A program made the position numbers and the translations under genes. A stretch of 11,977 bases of DNA from Microcystis aeruginosa W13-11 (GTDB taxonomy: Bacteria; Cyanobacteriota; Cyanobacteriia; Cyanobacteriales; Microcystaceae), in contig JAADBR010000128.1 in assembly GCA_009995705.1 (NCBI GenBank), positions 1-11,977 of the forward strand. Reading direction: 5' to 3'. The notes under the pieces are model-generated. The model was not told the origin of the DNA and did not search any database. It was given only the letters and a program-made list of their open reading frames with translations. How positions within the stretch are numbered: the first letter of the stretch is position 1; each line of letters starts with the position of its first letter. Shown piece after piece: positions 1 to 5,735 of the stretch.

Positions 1-195
1 ATCTCGGAATGGTTGGCAAAATCCTCCAGTGTTTTTACCAAGAGTTGTCAAACAATCCGAAACTGGTTTGGAGAAATTATTAGTTATTTCGAGCAAAGGA
101 CAACGAATGGGGTGGTCGAGGGAATCAACAATAAACTTAAACTAATAAAACGGAGAGGCTATGGCTTTAGAAACTTTTCGGAATTTTTGGGTTAG
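1..195 (+). CDS. ISL3 family transposase, C-terminal fragment
   Basis: The open frame is already running at base 1 and continues to a TAG at 193-195, giving 64 visible residues. The visible part contains WFGEIISYFEQRTTNGVVEG followed by NNKLKLIKRRGYGFRNF, the typical C-terminal block of the ISL3 DDE transposase domain. The Glu in VVEG (codon at 118-120) sits where the third acidic catalytic residue of the DDE triad is expected. A TTG at 13 is open but is internal to the gene and is not a start. Whether the rest of the enzyme is intact cannot be judged. Identification rests on recalled family sequence, not a search. Confidence 0.8.
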   Translation: MSEWLAKSSSVFTKSCQTIRNWFGEIISYFEQRTTNGVVEGINNKLKLIKRRGYGFRNFSEFLG

Positions 196-252
196 AAGTA
201 TGTTATCTTGGCATCTTGTCTGTTGATTTAGCATAAAGAGTAACGAAGAGCC
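1..252 (+). mobile_element. Right end of an ISL3-family insertion sequence (partial)
   Basis: The window opens inside an insertion sequence. It holds the 3' end of the transposase gene, about 57 bp of non-coding sequence, and a terminal stretch (about 225-252) ending in CGAAGAGCC. Read outward-in from the other strand this begins GGCTCTTCG, which fits the GGCTCTT-type termini usual in ISL3 elements. The next 8 bp, ATTATTAT (253-260), are a plausible target duplication, since ISL3 elements usually duplicate 8 bp. The left end is outside the window, so neither the inverted repeat pair nor the duplication can be confirmed. Confidence 0.72.
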
Positions 253-342
253 ATTATTATTCAACTCTTAAGGATGCTTCTGGAAAACCGTCTTGATGAT
301 TATTGCGCTCAGTTTGGAGAAACCGAACCAGAGTCAAGATAA
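253..342 (+). pseudogene. Possible tail of a gene cut by the ISL3 element
   Basis: Directly after the element end an open plus frame runs to a TAA at 340-342. It reads IIIQLLR, then MLLENRLDDYCAQFGETEPE and SR, which looks like the amphipathic, charged end of a real protein. An ATG at 274 has AAGG just upstream, so a 22-residue peptide is formally possible. The simpler reading is the 3' remnant of a gene whose 5' part lies beyond the insertion. It is convergent with the minus-strand gene ending at 347, five bases away. I do not recognise the family, and chance openness over 30 codons is quite possible. Confidence 0.3.
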
Positions 343-346
343 AAAC

Positions 347-672
347 CTAAGATGCCTCATTAACAGATATTTCAGCTTTTTTGAGTGCAATTTGCCATTC
401 CAAGTCAGCTATTTCTCGATCGAGTTCAACAATTTCACTATTAACTTGCTTTAAATCGGCGATAATTTCTTGTTTACTGCGTTTTCTACCGTAGATAGCC
501 AGTTCATCCTCTTGTAATTTCTCAAGGATAGAGTCTAGGGAAGCGGTTAAATCAGCCGAGGGACTATCCATAATACCTAGACGCATTAATACCTGTACCG
601 CTTTGAGAACGTCTTGCTGATAAGCTTCTCTAGAGGGGTAATCTTGGGGGTTTTAGCGTCAATGATATTCAT
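347..672 (-). pseudogene. Frameshifted coiled-coil protein, unknown function
   Basis: Two minus-strand frames join into one protein if a single base is restored. The 5' part starts at ATG 672 (alternative ATG 684) and reads MNIIDAKTPKITP before going out of frame. The 3' part, in frame from about 645, reads SREAYQQDVLKAVQVLM and then MRLGIMDSPSADL and runs to the TAG at 347-349. The break falls between two G runs on the plus strand, 635-638 and 646-650, where one missing base accounts for it. Restored length is about 108 residues. The C-terminal half (SKQEIIADLKQVNSEIVELD onward) is heptad-rich and predicted coiled coil. If truly broken, the stretch from ATG 586 could still give a 79-residue protein. 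I do not recognise the family. A sequencing error in the G runs is an equally good explanation. Confidence 0.6.
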
Positions 673-862
673 ATTCCATCTCATGAAGGTTAAATGCGAA
701 ACTGTGATTATGTCACACTTAATATACCTCAAGTTTCTGAGAAACTCCCTAACAGGGATTGCAATATCTTTTATTCTAGAGTAGAAATGCTCGACCGAGA
801 CAATATTGATAGAGTATTGATAGGAGACTGGGAAAAATTCAACTTTAAGAGGATTGTCACTG

Positions 863-1159
863 ATGACAGCAGTTACCGAAAATGATCTGAAGAGGTTAGA
901 AGATCTAATCGTTAGCGGACAGAAAGCGATCGAGTCCCGACTGACAAACCTAGACAATGGACAGAAGGCGATCGAGAACAGTTTAGGAGAAATTAAAGGA
1001 GATATTAAGGCCTTAGATGCCAAAGTTACGGGACTAGAAAAGCGGGTTGACGATCTCAACGCACAAGTCAACATTACCACCATTGGATTCCTTAGCATTG
1101 TCGGCATTTTGGTGACAGGAATGCTGACTATTGCTGGTAAAACAGTCTTTTTCCCCTAG
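863..1159 (+). CDS. Small coiled-coil protein with one C-terminal membrane helix
   Basis: The product has 98 residues. Residues 6-70 are almost continuous heptad-type sequence rich in Glu, Lys, Asp and Leu, so a long coiled coil is expected. Residues 72-91 (ITTIGFLSIVGILVTGMLTI) form one clear membrane helix, followed by a short AGKTVFFP tail. Inside the coil a 14-residue unit is repeated (GQKAIESRLTNLDN, then GQKAIENSLGEIKG), matching two heptads and a 42-bp DNA repeat. ATG 863 is chosen because AAGAGGA lies 10 bp upstream; an in-frame TTG at 854 would sit almost on top of that site. The layout resembles short cyanobacterial hypothetical proteins that may multimerise at a membrane. No enzymatic motif is visible and the function is unknown. 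Confidence 0.75.
   Translation: MTAVTENDLKRLEDLIVSGQKAIESRLTNLDNGQKAIENSLGEIKGDIKALDAKVTGLEKRVDDLNAQVNITTIGFLSIVGILVTGMLTIAGKTVFFP
917..976 (+). repeat. 42-bp period direct repeat inside the coiled-coil gene
   Basis: GGACAGAAAGCGATCGAG (917-934) recurs as GGACAGAAGGCGATCGAG (959-976), 17 of 18 bases identical and 42 bp apart. The period equals 14 codons, exactly two heptads, so the repeat keeps the coiled-coil register. Both copies carry seven of the eight HIP1 bases (GCGATCG). Confidence 0.8.
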
Positions 1160-1172
1160 TCCCTAGAATAAC

Positions 1173-1286
1173 TTATTCGATCTGCGCCACCGCGTCTAAG
1201 GGAGCATCGAGACTAGCAAGACGGCCTAAATAAGTCGGTATATGGTTCTGCTCGCTGTCTATCTCGGGGAGAAATCCCACTGGCAT
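1173..1286 (-). CDS. Candidate small protein or gene remnant, 37 residues
   Basis: ATG 1286 opens a 37-codon frame ending with TAA at 1173-1175. It reads MPVGFLPEIDSEQ, then NHIPTYLGRLASLDAP, then LDAVAQIE, with a composition like a normal protein C-terminus. AGGGGA lies 3 bases upstream of the ATG, which is close for a ribosome site. The same frame is open further upstream but carries a TAG about 8 codons before the ATG, so this may be the last part of a decayed longer gene. It is convergent with the coiled-coil gene ending at 1159. The start codon falls inside the 1266-1294 hairpin. No family is recognised. Confidence 0.3.
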   Translation of the reverse strand: MPVGFLPEIDSEQNHIPTYLGRLASLDAPLDAVAQIE

Positions 1287-1294
1287 TTCTCCCC
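1266..1294. repeat. Perfect 10-bp inverted repeat with 9-nt loop
   Basis: GGGGAGAAAT (1266-1275) and ATTTCTCCCC (1285-1294) pair perfectly around a 9-nt loop. There is no T tract on either side, so it is not a standard intrinsic terminator. It lies about 107 bp downstream of the coiled-coil gene and could act as an RNA end-stabilising or processing structure. Its stem also contains the start codon of the small minus-strand ORF. Confidence 0.7.
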
Positions 1295-1433
1295 TGCGGA
1301 ATGTAGGCTAAAAGTTGGCCTGGTCAGGAAATCTTGAGATTAAATTCCCCAAAAATCGCGCTAGGATCGGCTTAATAGCACAGGAAAGGCGATCGAGTGG
1401 GATAACCGATCCTGCGGTTTGAGAAGGTGACTG

Positions 1434-1439
1434 TATAAT
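1434..1439 (+). promoter_or_regulatory. -10 box of the cp12 promoter
   Basis: A consensus TATAAT lies within TGTATAAT, 35 bp before the cp12 ATG. No convincing -35 hexamer sits 16-18 bp upstream, so activation by a bound factor is possible. The transcript would start near 1446, leaving a leader of about 29 nt. Confidence 0.6.
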
Positions 1440-1474
1440 TGTTAGAGTATCAATAGATCAATTCCAGAGGAATC

Positions 1475-1699
1475 ATGAGCAATATCCAAGATAAAATTCA
1501 AGAAGAGCGAGAAAATGCCAGAGCCGTCTGTGGTACGGAAGGTTCCACCTCTGGTGAATGTGCCGCCGCTTGGGATGCGGTGGAAGAATTACAAGCAGAA
1601 GCTGCTCACCAACGTCAAGACCATCCCCAAAAAACCTACCTTGAAAAGTATTGTGATTCTAATCCCGATGCCGCCGAGTGTCGCTTTTATGAAGATTAA
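1475..1699 (+). CDS. cp12: CP12, redox regulator of the Calvin cycle
   Basis: This 74-residue protein matches CP12 over its full length. CP12 is a small, largely disordered protein that holds GAPDH and phosphoribulokinase in an inactive complex in the dark, when its cysteines are oxidised, and releases them in the light. Both cysteine pairs are present: C19 and C29 in the N-terminal half, C60 and C69 in the C-terminal half. The core motif AWDAVEEL is at 32-39, and the GAPDH-binding tail YCDSNPDAAECRFYED ends the protein. ATG 1475 has AGAGG 4 bp upstream. It has its own -10 box and a terminator, so it is probably a single-gene unit. Length and cysteine pattern are standard and nothing is missing. 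Sequence identity is clear; the cellular role is established family knowledge. Confidence 0.96.
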   Translation: MSNIQDKIQEERENARAVCGTEGSTSGECAAAWDAVEELQAEAAHQRQDHPQKTYLEKYCDSNPDAAECRFYED

Positions 1700-1750
1700 T
1701 CCAGTCAGTCAGCAGTTTTTTCTCTCCTCACAGTAGAATCCTAGCTTTAG

Positions 1751-1789
1751 GGCGATCTCAACTATAAAGGGATCGCCTCTCGTTTTTTT
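1751..1789 (+). terminator. Intrinsic terminator after cp12
   Basis: GGCGATCTC (1751-1759) pairs with GGGATCGCC (1769-1777), a 9-bp stem with one G-T pair and a 9-nt loop. It is followed by TCTCG and seven T residues (1783-1789). It lies about 50 bp past the cp12 stop. Confidence 0.85.
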
Positions 1790-1815
1790 GTTTGTTGGTC
1801 AAGCTGTGACCGATT

Positions 1816-1844
1816 TTGGCTCCCGCGTCGGAAGACAGTAAAAT
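1816..1844 (+). promoter_or_regulatory. Promoter of the DUF3177-like gene
   Basis: TTGGCT (1816-1821) and TAAAAT (1839-1844) are separated by exactly 17 bp, a good match to a housekeeping sigma-factor promoter. Transcription would begin around 1851, giving a leader of about 24 nt before the ATG at 1875. Confidence 0.6.
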
Positions 1845-1874
1845 GGTGACAGTGTAATTATCTCTAAATAGTTT

Positions 1875-2468
1875 ATGAATCAACTTTGGTTTCGTCCCCT
1901 CGTTTGGATAGATTATCGTTTAGCCGTCCTATTTACGGTGATTATTCCGGCAATTTTGTTAATTTGGTCTTTATTTGCAAAAATCGAATCATTACAAAAA
2001 TTGTTGATTATCTATTGGCGAGTGGCTAGTCTTTTATTAATTACCGTATATTTAATGATTGCTTCTTGGCCGATTGGTTTTGTCACCAGTTTTTTAGCTA
2101 AAATTTTAATCCCGATTTCCCTCTGGTTTTGGGTGGATATTAACGATGAAATTAAAGATTTACCCGCCAGTCCAATTAAATTTGTCACCACTGCTTGGCG
2201 TTGGTCAGTAACGATTTATTGTCCTTTAGGCGCGATTTCTACCTTACCTTTTCTCTCCTGTGCTATGTCAGGGGAATTGCTAAATTCTCCCTATTGTCGG
2301 GTTTGGCAGGAAGCACCCTGGCAGTTTCGCGAGATTTTTCACGCAGAAGCTACCGCTAATGTTTTGGGCTTTTTTGGTTTAGTTGGTCTCTCTTTTTATA
2401 CTCTCTACTTTGCCCATTTTCTTTTTATTCGCCTTGGCAAACAGGGACGTTCAGCTTTACAACAGTAG
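1875..2468 (+). CDS. Polytopic membrane protein, DUF3177-like
   Basis: The product has 197 residues and about five hydrophobic segments (roughly 15-34, 44-64, 68-88, 110-128 and 162-186), so it is an inner or thylakoid membrane protein. Conserved-looking features are the N-terminal WFRPLVWIDYRLAVLF, the WFWVDINDEIKDLPASP loop (84-100), and a polar PYCRVWQEAPWQFREIFHAE stretch (139-158) between membrane segments. Length and layout fit the cyanobacterial DUF3177 family as I recall it, whose function is unknown. No Shine-Dalgarno site precedes ATG 1875, but a promoter just upstream supports this start. The 100-residue gene starts 14 bp after the stop, so the two are probably co-transcribed. Confidence 0.7.
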   Translation: MNQLWFRPLVWIDYRLAVLFTVIIPAILLIWSLFAKIESLQKLLIIYWRVASLLLITVYLMIASWPIGFVTSFLAKILIPISLWFWVDINDEIKDLPASPIKFVTTAWRWSVTIYCPLGAISTLPFLSCAMSGELLNSPYCRVWQEAPWQFREIFHAEATANVLGFFGLVGLSFYTLYFAHFLFIRLGKQGRSALQQ

Positions 2469-2482
2469 GTCTTTAGCTATCG

Positions 2483-2785
2483 ATGATTAGCCATTTTTCT
2501 ATGAATATTGGTCAACAACTCGAACAATACAGCTTCAAAAATCCCCAAGAGGTTTTATTAGTGACTATTGCTGTGGATGGGGAGGAGGAAGAAATCTCTA
2601 TTTTTAAAGGTTTTTCTAGTTCCCTTACCCGCAGCACCCCCTACGATCCCGATATTCCGCTCATTCCTGAAACGGCTAGAATTATTAGGATAGATCGTCT
2701 TGCTAGTCCCTATCATCCCCTTAATCCTCGCTATATCCAAGAAAATCTTACCTTAGAGGAAATGCAGTCTTTACTGATTAATTAA
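2483..2785 (+). CDS. Conserved acidic protein of unknown function (DUF7734-like?)
   Basis: A soluble protein of 100 residues with no signal peptide or membrane helix. The core reads PQEVLLVTIAVDGEEEEISI then FKGFSSSLTRSTPYDPDIPL, followed by ARIIRIDRLASPYHPLNPRY and an ENLTLEEMQSLL end. This resembles a small domain shared by cyanobacteria and plant plastid proteins, which I recall as DUF7734; that name is given from memory and is uncertain. ATG 2483 is taken as the start, but ATG 2501 (MNIGQQLEQY) is equally good, since neither has a clear ribosome site. It follows the membrane-protein gene by 14 bp and is probably in the same transcript. Confidence 0.6.
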   Translation: MISHFSMNIGQQLEQYSFKNPQEVLLVTIAVDGEEEEISIFKGFSSSLTRSTPYDPDIPLIPETARIIRIDRLASPYHPLNPRYIQENLTLEEMQSLLIN

Positions 2786-2860
2786 ACCGGTAATTTTACT
2801 TAGATAACATCAGCACTCATCTCGATGGATTTAACAGCTTTTATTTACCATCCATAAACT

Positions 2861-2913
2861 TTGTCTATCTAGACAAGAGGTAAATTTTGCGGCGTTTTAG
2901 TGGTAAGATTACC
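2861..2913. promoter_or_regulatory. Two short palindromes upstream of egtD
   Basis: TTGTCTA-TC-TAGACAA (2861-2876) is a perfect 7-bp inverted repeat with a 2-bp centre. GGTAA-GA-TTACC (2902-2913) is a 5-bp inverted repeat with the same 2-bp spacing. They lie 140 and 103 bp before the egtD start, and a GATAAT -10-like box follows at 2921-2926. They could be operator sites for the ergothioneine genes. No regulator can be named from this sequence. Confidence 0.35.
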
Positions 2914-3015
2914 AGGGAATGATAATCTCTGCCAGTATTCAAGCTGTCAAAGTGGATTTCATCCTCGGTATCGATCAAGAACAATCAAAAAACTAGAGAA
3001 TAATCTGGAGAATCT

Positions 3016-4026
3016 ATGCAACTTAAACAATCTAACCAAGAACTGTTACAAATTGAGTATTTAGCCACCGCTGCTACGGGACAAAATATAGTTAAAGATG
3101 ATGGCAAAGATGTGATTGAAGGATTAACTAAAACTCCCAAAAGTTTACCATCTAAGTATTTTTATGATCGGCAAGGTTCGCAACTTTTTGAAGAAATCTG
3201 TCAATTGCCAGAATACTATCCCACTAGGACAGAAGCGGCTATTCTCCAAGAATATGCTCAAGAAATTGTCGCCTATACAGGCTCCTGCGAATTGATCGAA
3301 TTAGGTAGTGGTAGTTCCACTAAAACTCGTCTGTTGTTGGACGCTTATTATCAGCAACAAAAATCCTCTAAGTATGTACCTATCGATGTTAGTGAAACTA
3401 TTCTCAAAGCTAGTGCCATAGAATTACAAAAAGAATATCCTAATTTACCAATTCAGGGGTTAATTGGAACCTATGAACAGGCCTTAGCTTACTATAAAAA
3501 TGCTTCTGATAATACCAGAATGATTTTTTTCTTGGGAAGTTCTTTTGGTAATTTTTCTGCGGCTGAATGTGATAAATTTTTACAAAAAATTGCCACTGTC
3601 CTAAAAGCTGGAGATTATTTTTTATTAGGGATTGATCTGCAAAAACCAGCGACAATATTAGAGGCAGCTTATAATGATGCTCAAGGGGTGACAGCCGCTT
3701 TTAATTTAAATATACTTTCCCATTTAAATTGGCGTTTTCAAGCTGATTTTAACCTTGATTTATTTAGTCATCAAGCTATCTATAATCAAGATCAATCTCA
3801 AATTGAAATGTATTTAATTTGTCAAAAAACTCACCCTGTTCATCTCAAAAAACTCGATTTAACAGTTAATTTTCAAGCATCAGAGAGTATTTTAACGGAA
3901 ATCTCGCGTAAATTCAACCTAGAAACTATGCAAAAATACTTAGAATCAAAGGGATTAAACCCGCTCAAGGTTTTCACCGATCCTGAAAATTTATTCGGTT
4001 TAATTCTTTGTCAGTTATCCCTGTAA
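3016..4026 (+). CDS. egtD: L-histidine N-alpha-methyltransferase (EgtD), ergothioneine synthesis
   Basis: This SAM-dependent enzyme methylates the alpha-amino group of histidine three times to give hercynine, the first step to ergothioneine, in the cytoplasm. The 336 residues cover the usual family length. In order: the substrate-side block LPSKYFYDRQGSQLFEEICQ and LPEYYPTRTE (44-73), the SAM-binding loop ELIELGSGSSTKT (92-104), the acidic strand YVPIDVSETIL (120-130), FFLGSSFGNF (171-180), LLGIDLQKP (203-211) and LTEISRKF (293-300). N179, E295 and S297 line up, at a constant offset of 13, with N166, E282 and S284 that I recall as histidine-binding in the mycobacterial enzyme. ATG 3016 has GGAG 5 bp upstream. 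The sulfoxide synthase gene follows after 40 bp, which supports the pathway assignment. Confidence 0.93.
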   Translation: MQLKQSNQELLQIEYLATAATGQNIVKDDGKDVIEGLTKTPKSLPSKYFYDRQGSQLFEEICQLPEYYPTRTEAAILQEYAQEIVAYTGSCELIELGSGSSTKTRLLLDAYYQQQKSSKYVPIDVSETILKASAIELQKEYPNLPIQGLIGTYEQALAYYKNASDNTRMIFFLGSSFGNFSAAECDKFLQKIATVLKAGDYFLLGIDLQKPATILEAAYNDAQGVTAAFNLNILSHLNWRFQADFNLDLFSHQAIYNQDQSQIEMYLICQKTHPVHLKKLDLTVNFQASESILTEISRKFNLETMQKYLESKGLNPLKVFTDPENLFGLILCQLSL

Positions 4027-4066
4027 ATAATGAGAAAATTATTAGCAGTAATAGAGGCACAAAAAC

Positions 4067-5422
4067 ATGGAAAAGATGCAAGCACAGGCTCCTATTTCTC
4101 TAAGTAACTGTAGTCGAGAAAATATACTAGACTATTTTGACAATGCTTGGCAATTAGAAGAGCTGCTGTTAAAAAGCATCATCAAAGAAGAAGCTTTTTA
4201 TTGTAACCCTGACAATCTAAGAAATCCCCTCATTTTTTATTTAGGTCATGCTGCCGCTTTTTATCTGAATAAATTGCAGCTGGTTAACCTATTAAAAAAA
4301 AGCCCTAATCCTGACTATGAATTATTGTTTGGAGTGGGAGTAGATCCAGCAACTCCCGCAGAATTAAACTCTGCCATCGCTCATATTCAGTGGCCTAGGG
4401 TGGATAAAGTTTGGGAATATCGGCAACAAGTCTATGAAATTGTGGTCGAAATAATTAAAAATATCCCCCTCAATCTTCCCATTCATCCGCAGCATTATCT
4501 CTGGTCATTAATGATGGGAATTGAGCATCAGCGTGTTCACTTTGAAACATCTTCAATGTTACTCAGACAACTGCCCTTAGATTGTCTGCAACGTCCTCCA
4601 GGTTGGCATTATGCCCCTTTTTTTGGTCAAGCTAGTCCTAATCAAATGGTGGAGGTTTCTGGGGGAACAGTAGAAATTGGTAAACCCCAAGATTATCCTA
4701 TTTATGGTTGGGATAATGAGTATGGTTATCGTCAAGTTCAAGTTAACAATTTTCTGGTGAGTAAATATATGATTACCAACGGAGAATTTAAAGAATTTGT
4801 CCATAATGGTGGTTACGAAAATCCCAGTTATTGGGATGAGGAAGCTTGGCAATGGAAAAATCATTATCGAGTCAAATATCCTAAATTTTGGCTGGTAGAT
4901 GAGGGAGGAAATTATCAATATCGAGCCATGTTTGATGTTTTCGATTTACCTCTTGATTGGCCGGTAGAAGTGAACTATTATGAAGCGATCGCCTACTGTC
5001 GTTTTCAAGGTCAAGGAATACGTTTAATCAGGGAAGCTGAGTGGAATTTAGTCACCTATGGCAGTCAAAAAAATCGATATTATACCCTAGAAAACGATAA
5101 CTTTGATGACTATAACCTCAATTTAAAATTCTGTTCTCCCAATCCCGTGGGAATGTTAAAAAATACGGGCAATAACTCAGAAATTTATGACTTACGCGGT
5201 AACGTCTGGGAATGGCTAGAAGATGATTTTAATCCCTTAACTGACTTTCAACCCCATCACCTCTATGCTGACAATTCCACTCCTTTCTTTAATAGTCAAC
5301 ATAAAATGATGTTAGGAGGAGCTTGGGTGACTAACGGTACAGAAATTCTACCCTACTATCGCAATTGGTTTCGCCGGAATTTTTATCAACACGCTGGTTT
5401 TAGAATCGCGCAAAGTCTTTAG
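4067..5422 (+). CDS. egtB: OvoA-like sulfoxide synthase acting as EgtB
   Basis: This non-haem iron enzyme couples a thiol, usually cysteine or gamma-glutamylcysteine, to the imidazole of hercynine using oxygen, giving the sulfoxide precursor of ergothioneine. The 451 residues comprise an N-terminal DinB-like iron domain (about 20-170) and a C-terminal formylglycine-generating-enzyme-like domain (about 195-450). Expected iron ligands are H61 (YLGHAAAF) and H154/H158 in the HxxxHxE motif EHQRVHFE. The C-terminal domain shows YDLRGNVWEWLED (374-386), GGAWVTNG (417-424) and HAGFRIA (442-448). NPLIFYLGHAAAFYLNKL and ELLFGVGVD resemble OvoA more than actinobacterial EgtB, but the methyltransferase domain that ends OvoA is absent. 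ATG 4067 has AGAGG 9 bp upstream. With egtD 40 bp before it, hercynine is the likely substrate; use of free cysteine as sulfur donor is inferred. Confidence 0.88.
   Translation: MEKMQAQAPISLSNCSRENILDYFDNAWQLEELLLKSIIKEEAFYCNPDNLRNPLIFYLGHAAAFYLNKLQLVNLLKKSPNPDYELLFGVGVDPATPAELNSAIAHIQWPRVDKVWEYRQQVYEIVVEIIKNIPLNLPIHPQHYLWSLMMGIEHQRVHFETSSMLLRQLPLDCLQRPPGWHYAPFFGQASPNQMVEVSGGTVEIGKPQDYPIYGWDNEYGYRQVQVNNFLVSKYMITNGEFKEFVHNGGYENPSYWDEEAWQWKNHYRVKYPKFWLVDEGGNYQYRAMFDVFDLPLDWPVEVNYYEAIAYCRFQGQGIRLIREAEWNLVTYGSQKNRYYTLENDNFDDYNLNLKFCSPNPVGMLKNTGNNSEIYDLRGNVWEWLEDDFNPLTDFQPHHLYADNSTPFFNSQHKMMLGGAWVTNGTEILPYYRNWFRRNFYQHAGFRIAQSL
4985..4992. repeat. HIP1 octamer
   Basis: GCGATCGC, the highly iterated palindrome of many cyanobacterial genomes, here inside the sulfoxide synthase gene. 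It supports a cyanobacterial origin. Confidence 0.85.
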
Positions 5423-5466
5423 ATGGGGTTTGCTGAAAAAGTTTGTTGGTGGGGTGTGGAACGAAC

Positions 5467-5535
5467 CACAAAGACACAAAGAACACAAAGATTGATCGCT
5501 CCTATATTATATTAAGTTAAACTTGTCACACAAAG
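5467..5535 (+). repeat. CACAAAG short direct repeats
   Basis: CACAAAG occurs at 5467-5473, 5475-5481, 5484-5490 and 5529-5535. The first three lie 8-9 bp apart, in the form of a common intergenic low-complexity repeat. The units are too short for a CRISPR array, and no function is evident. Confidence 0.6.
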
Positions 5536-5671
5536 AATAAGAGAGCCAATTTCCCCCCGATTACTGCAAAGGGCAGCACTTTTTGATGTCAAAAAAGCCT
5601 AAAGATATTATCAAACAAGGTTTTTAGATTTATTTAGCCAATCCTAGGTAATTGCCAATAAAAAAAAATTC

Positions 5672-5701
5672 TTGGGAAAGTCGTCCCTCGATCGCTACAA
5701 T
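5672..5701 (+). promoter_or_regulatory. Promoter of the VOC-family gene
   Basis: TTGGGA (5672-5677) and TACAAT (5696-5701) are 18 bp apart. Transcription would start near 5708, downstream of the far-upstream TTG at 5652, so the ATG at 5736 is the likely start of the gene. Confidence 0.5.
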
Positions 5702-5735
5702 AGAATCTAGTAGAGTACGGATAAACTTGATCGCC

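Larger units (their letters stand above)
1160..1474. other. 315-bp gap before cp12
   Basis: No gene of normal length is visible here. The stretch holds a short candidate minus-strand ORF (1173-1286), a perfect 10-bp hairpin (1266-1294), and the -10 box of cp12 (1434-1439). The minus frame upstream of the small ORF is also open back to near the cp12 promoter apart from one TAG, so this may be a decayed gene, but no family can be named. Confidence 0.5.
5423..5735. other. 313-bp gap between egtB and the VOC gene
   Basis: No ORF worth reporting is seen. The stretch holds a cluster of CACAAAG repeats (5467-5490, a further copy at 5529-5535), a weak inverted repeat CTTTTTGA/TCAAAAAA (5579-5596), and the promoter of the next gene (5672-5701). 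No convincing intrinsic terminator for the egt genes is visible. Confidence 0.5.

Noticed and set aside
694..885. 63-codon plus-strand ORF
   Set aside because: It overlaps the ribosome site and start of the coiled-coil gene in another frame, and shows no recognisable features.
586..1107. 173-codon minus-strand ORF
   Set aside because: Most of it is antisense to the coiled-coil gene at 863-1159 and has low-complexity, non-protein-like sequence. Only its last part (from ATG 672 or 684) is real, as the 5' piece of the frameshifted gene.
1724..1732. CTCCTCACA, similar to the conserved core of the cyanobacterial sRNA Yfr1, 17 bp before a terminator
   Set aside because: It matches 9 of 11 core bases, but there is no separate promoter or 5' stem between it and the cp12 stop, so it is more likely the cp12 3' UTR. 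Covariance-model search would settle it.
1515..1736. 73-codon ORF overlapping cp12
   Set aside because: It is a +1-frame shadow of cp12, whose identity is unambiguous.
4577..4918. 113-codon minus-strand ORF
   Set aside because: It is antisense to the well-supported sulfoxide synthase gene.
5467..5535. Possible CRISPR array
   Set aside because: The CACAAAG units are only 7 bp with 1-38 bp spacing, far from CRISPR repeat and spacer sizes, and no cas gene is present.
5652..5735. N-terminal extension of the VOC protein from TTG 5652
   Set aside because: The extension is not VOC-like and contains the likely promoter (5672-5701); ATG 5736 begins the conserved domain.
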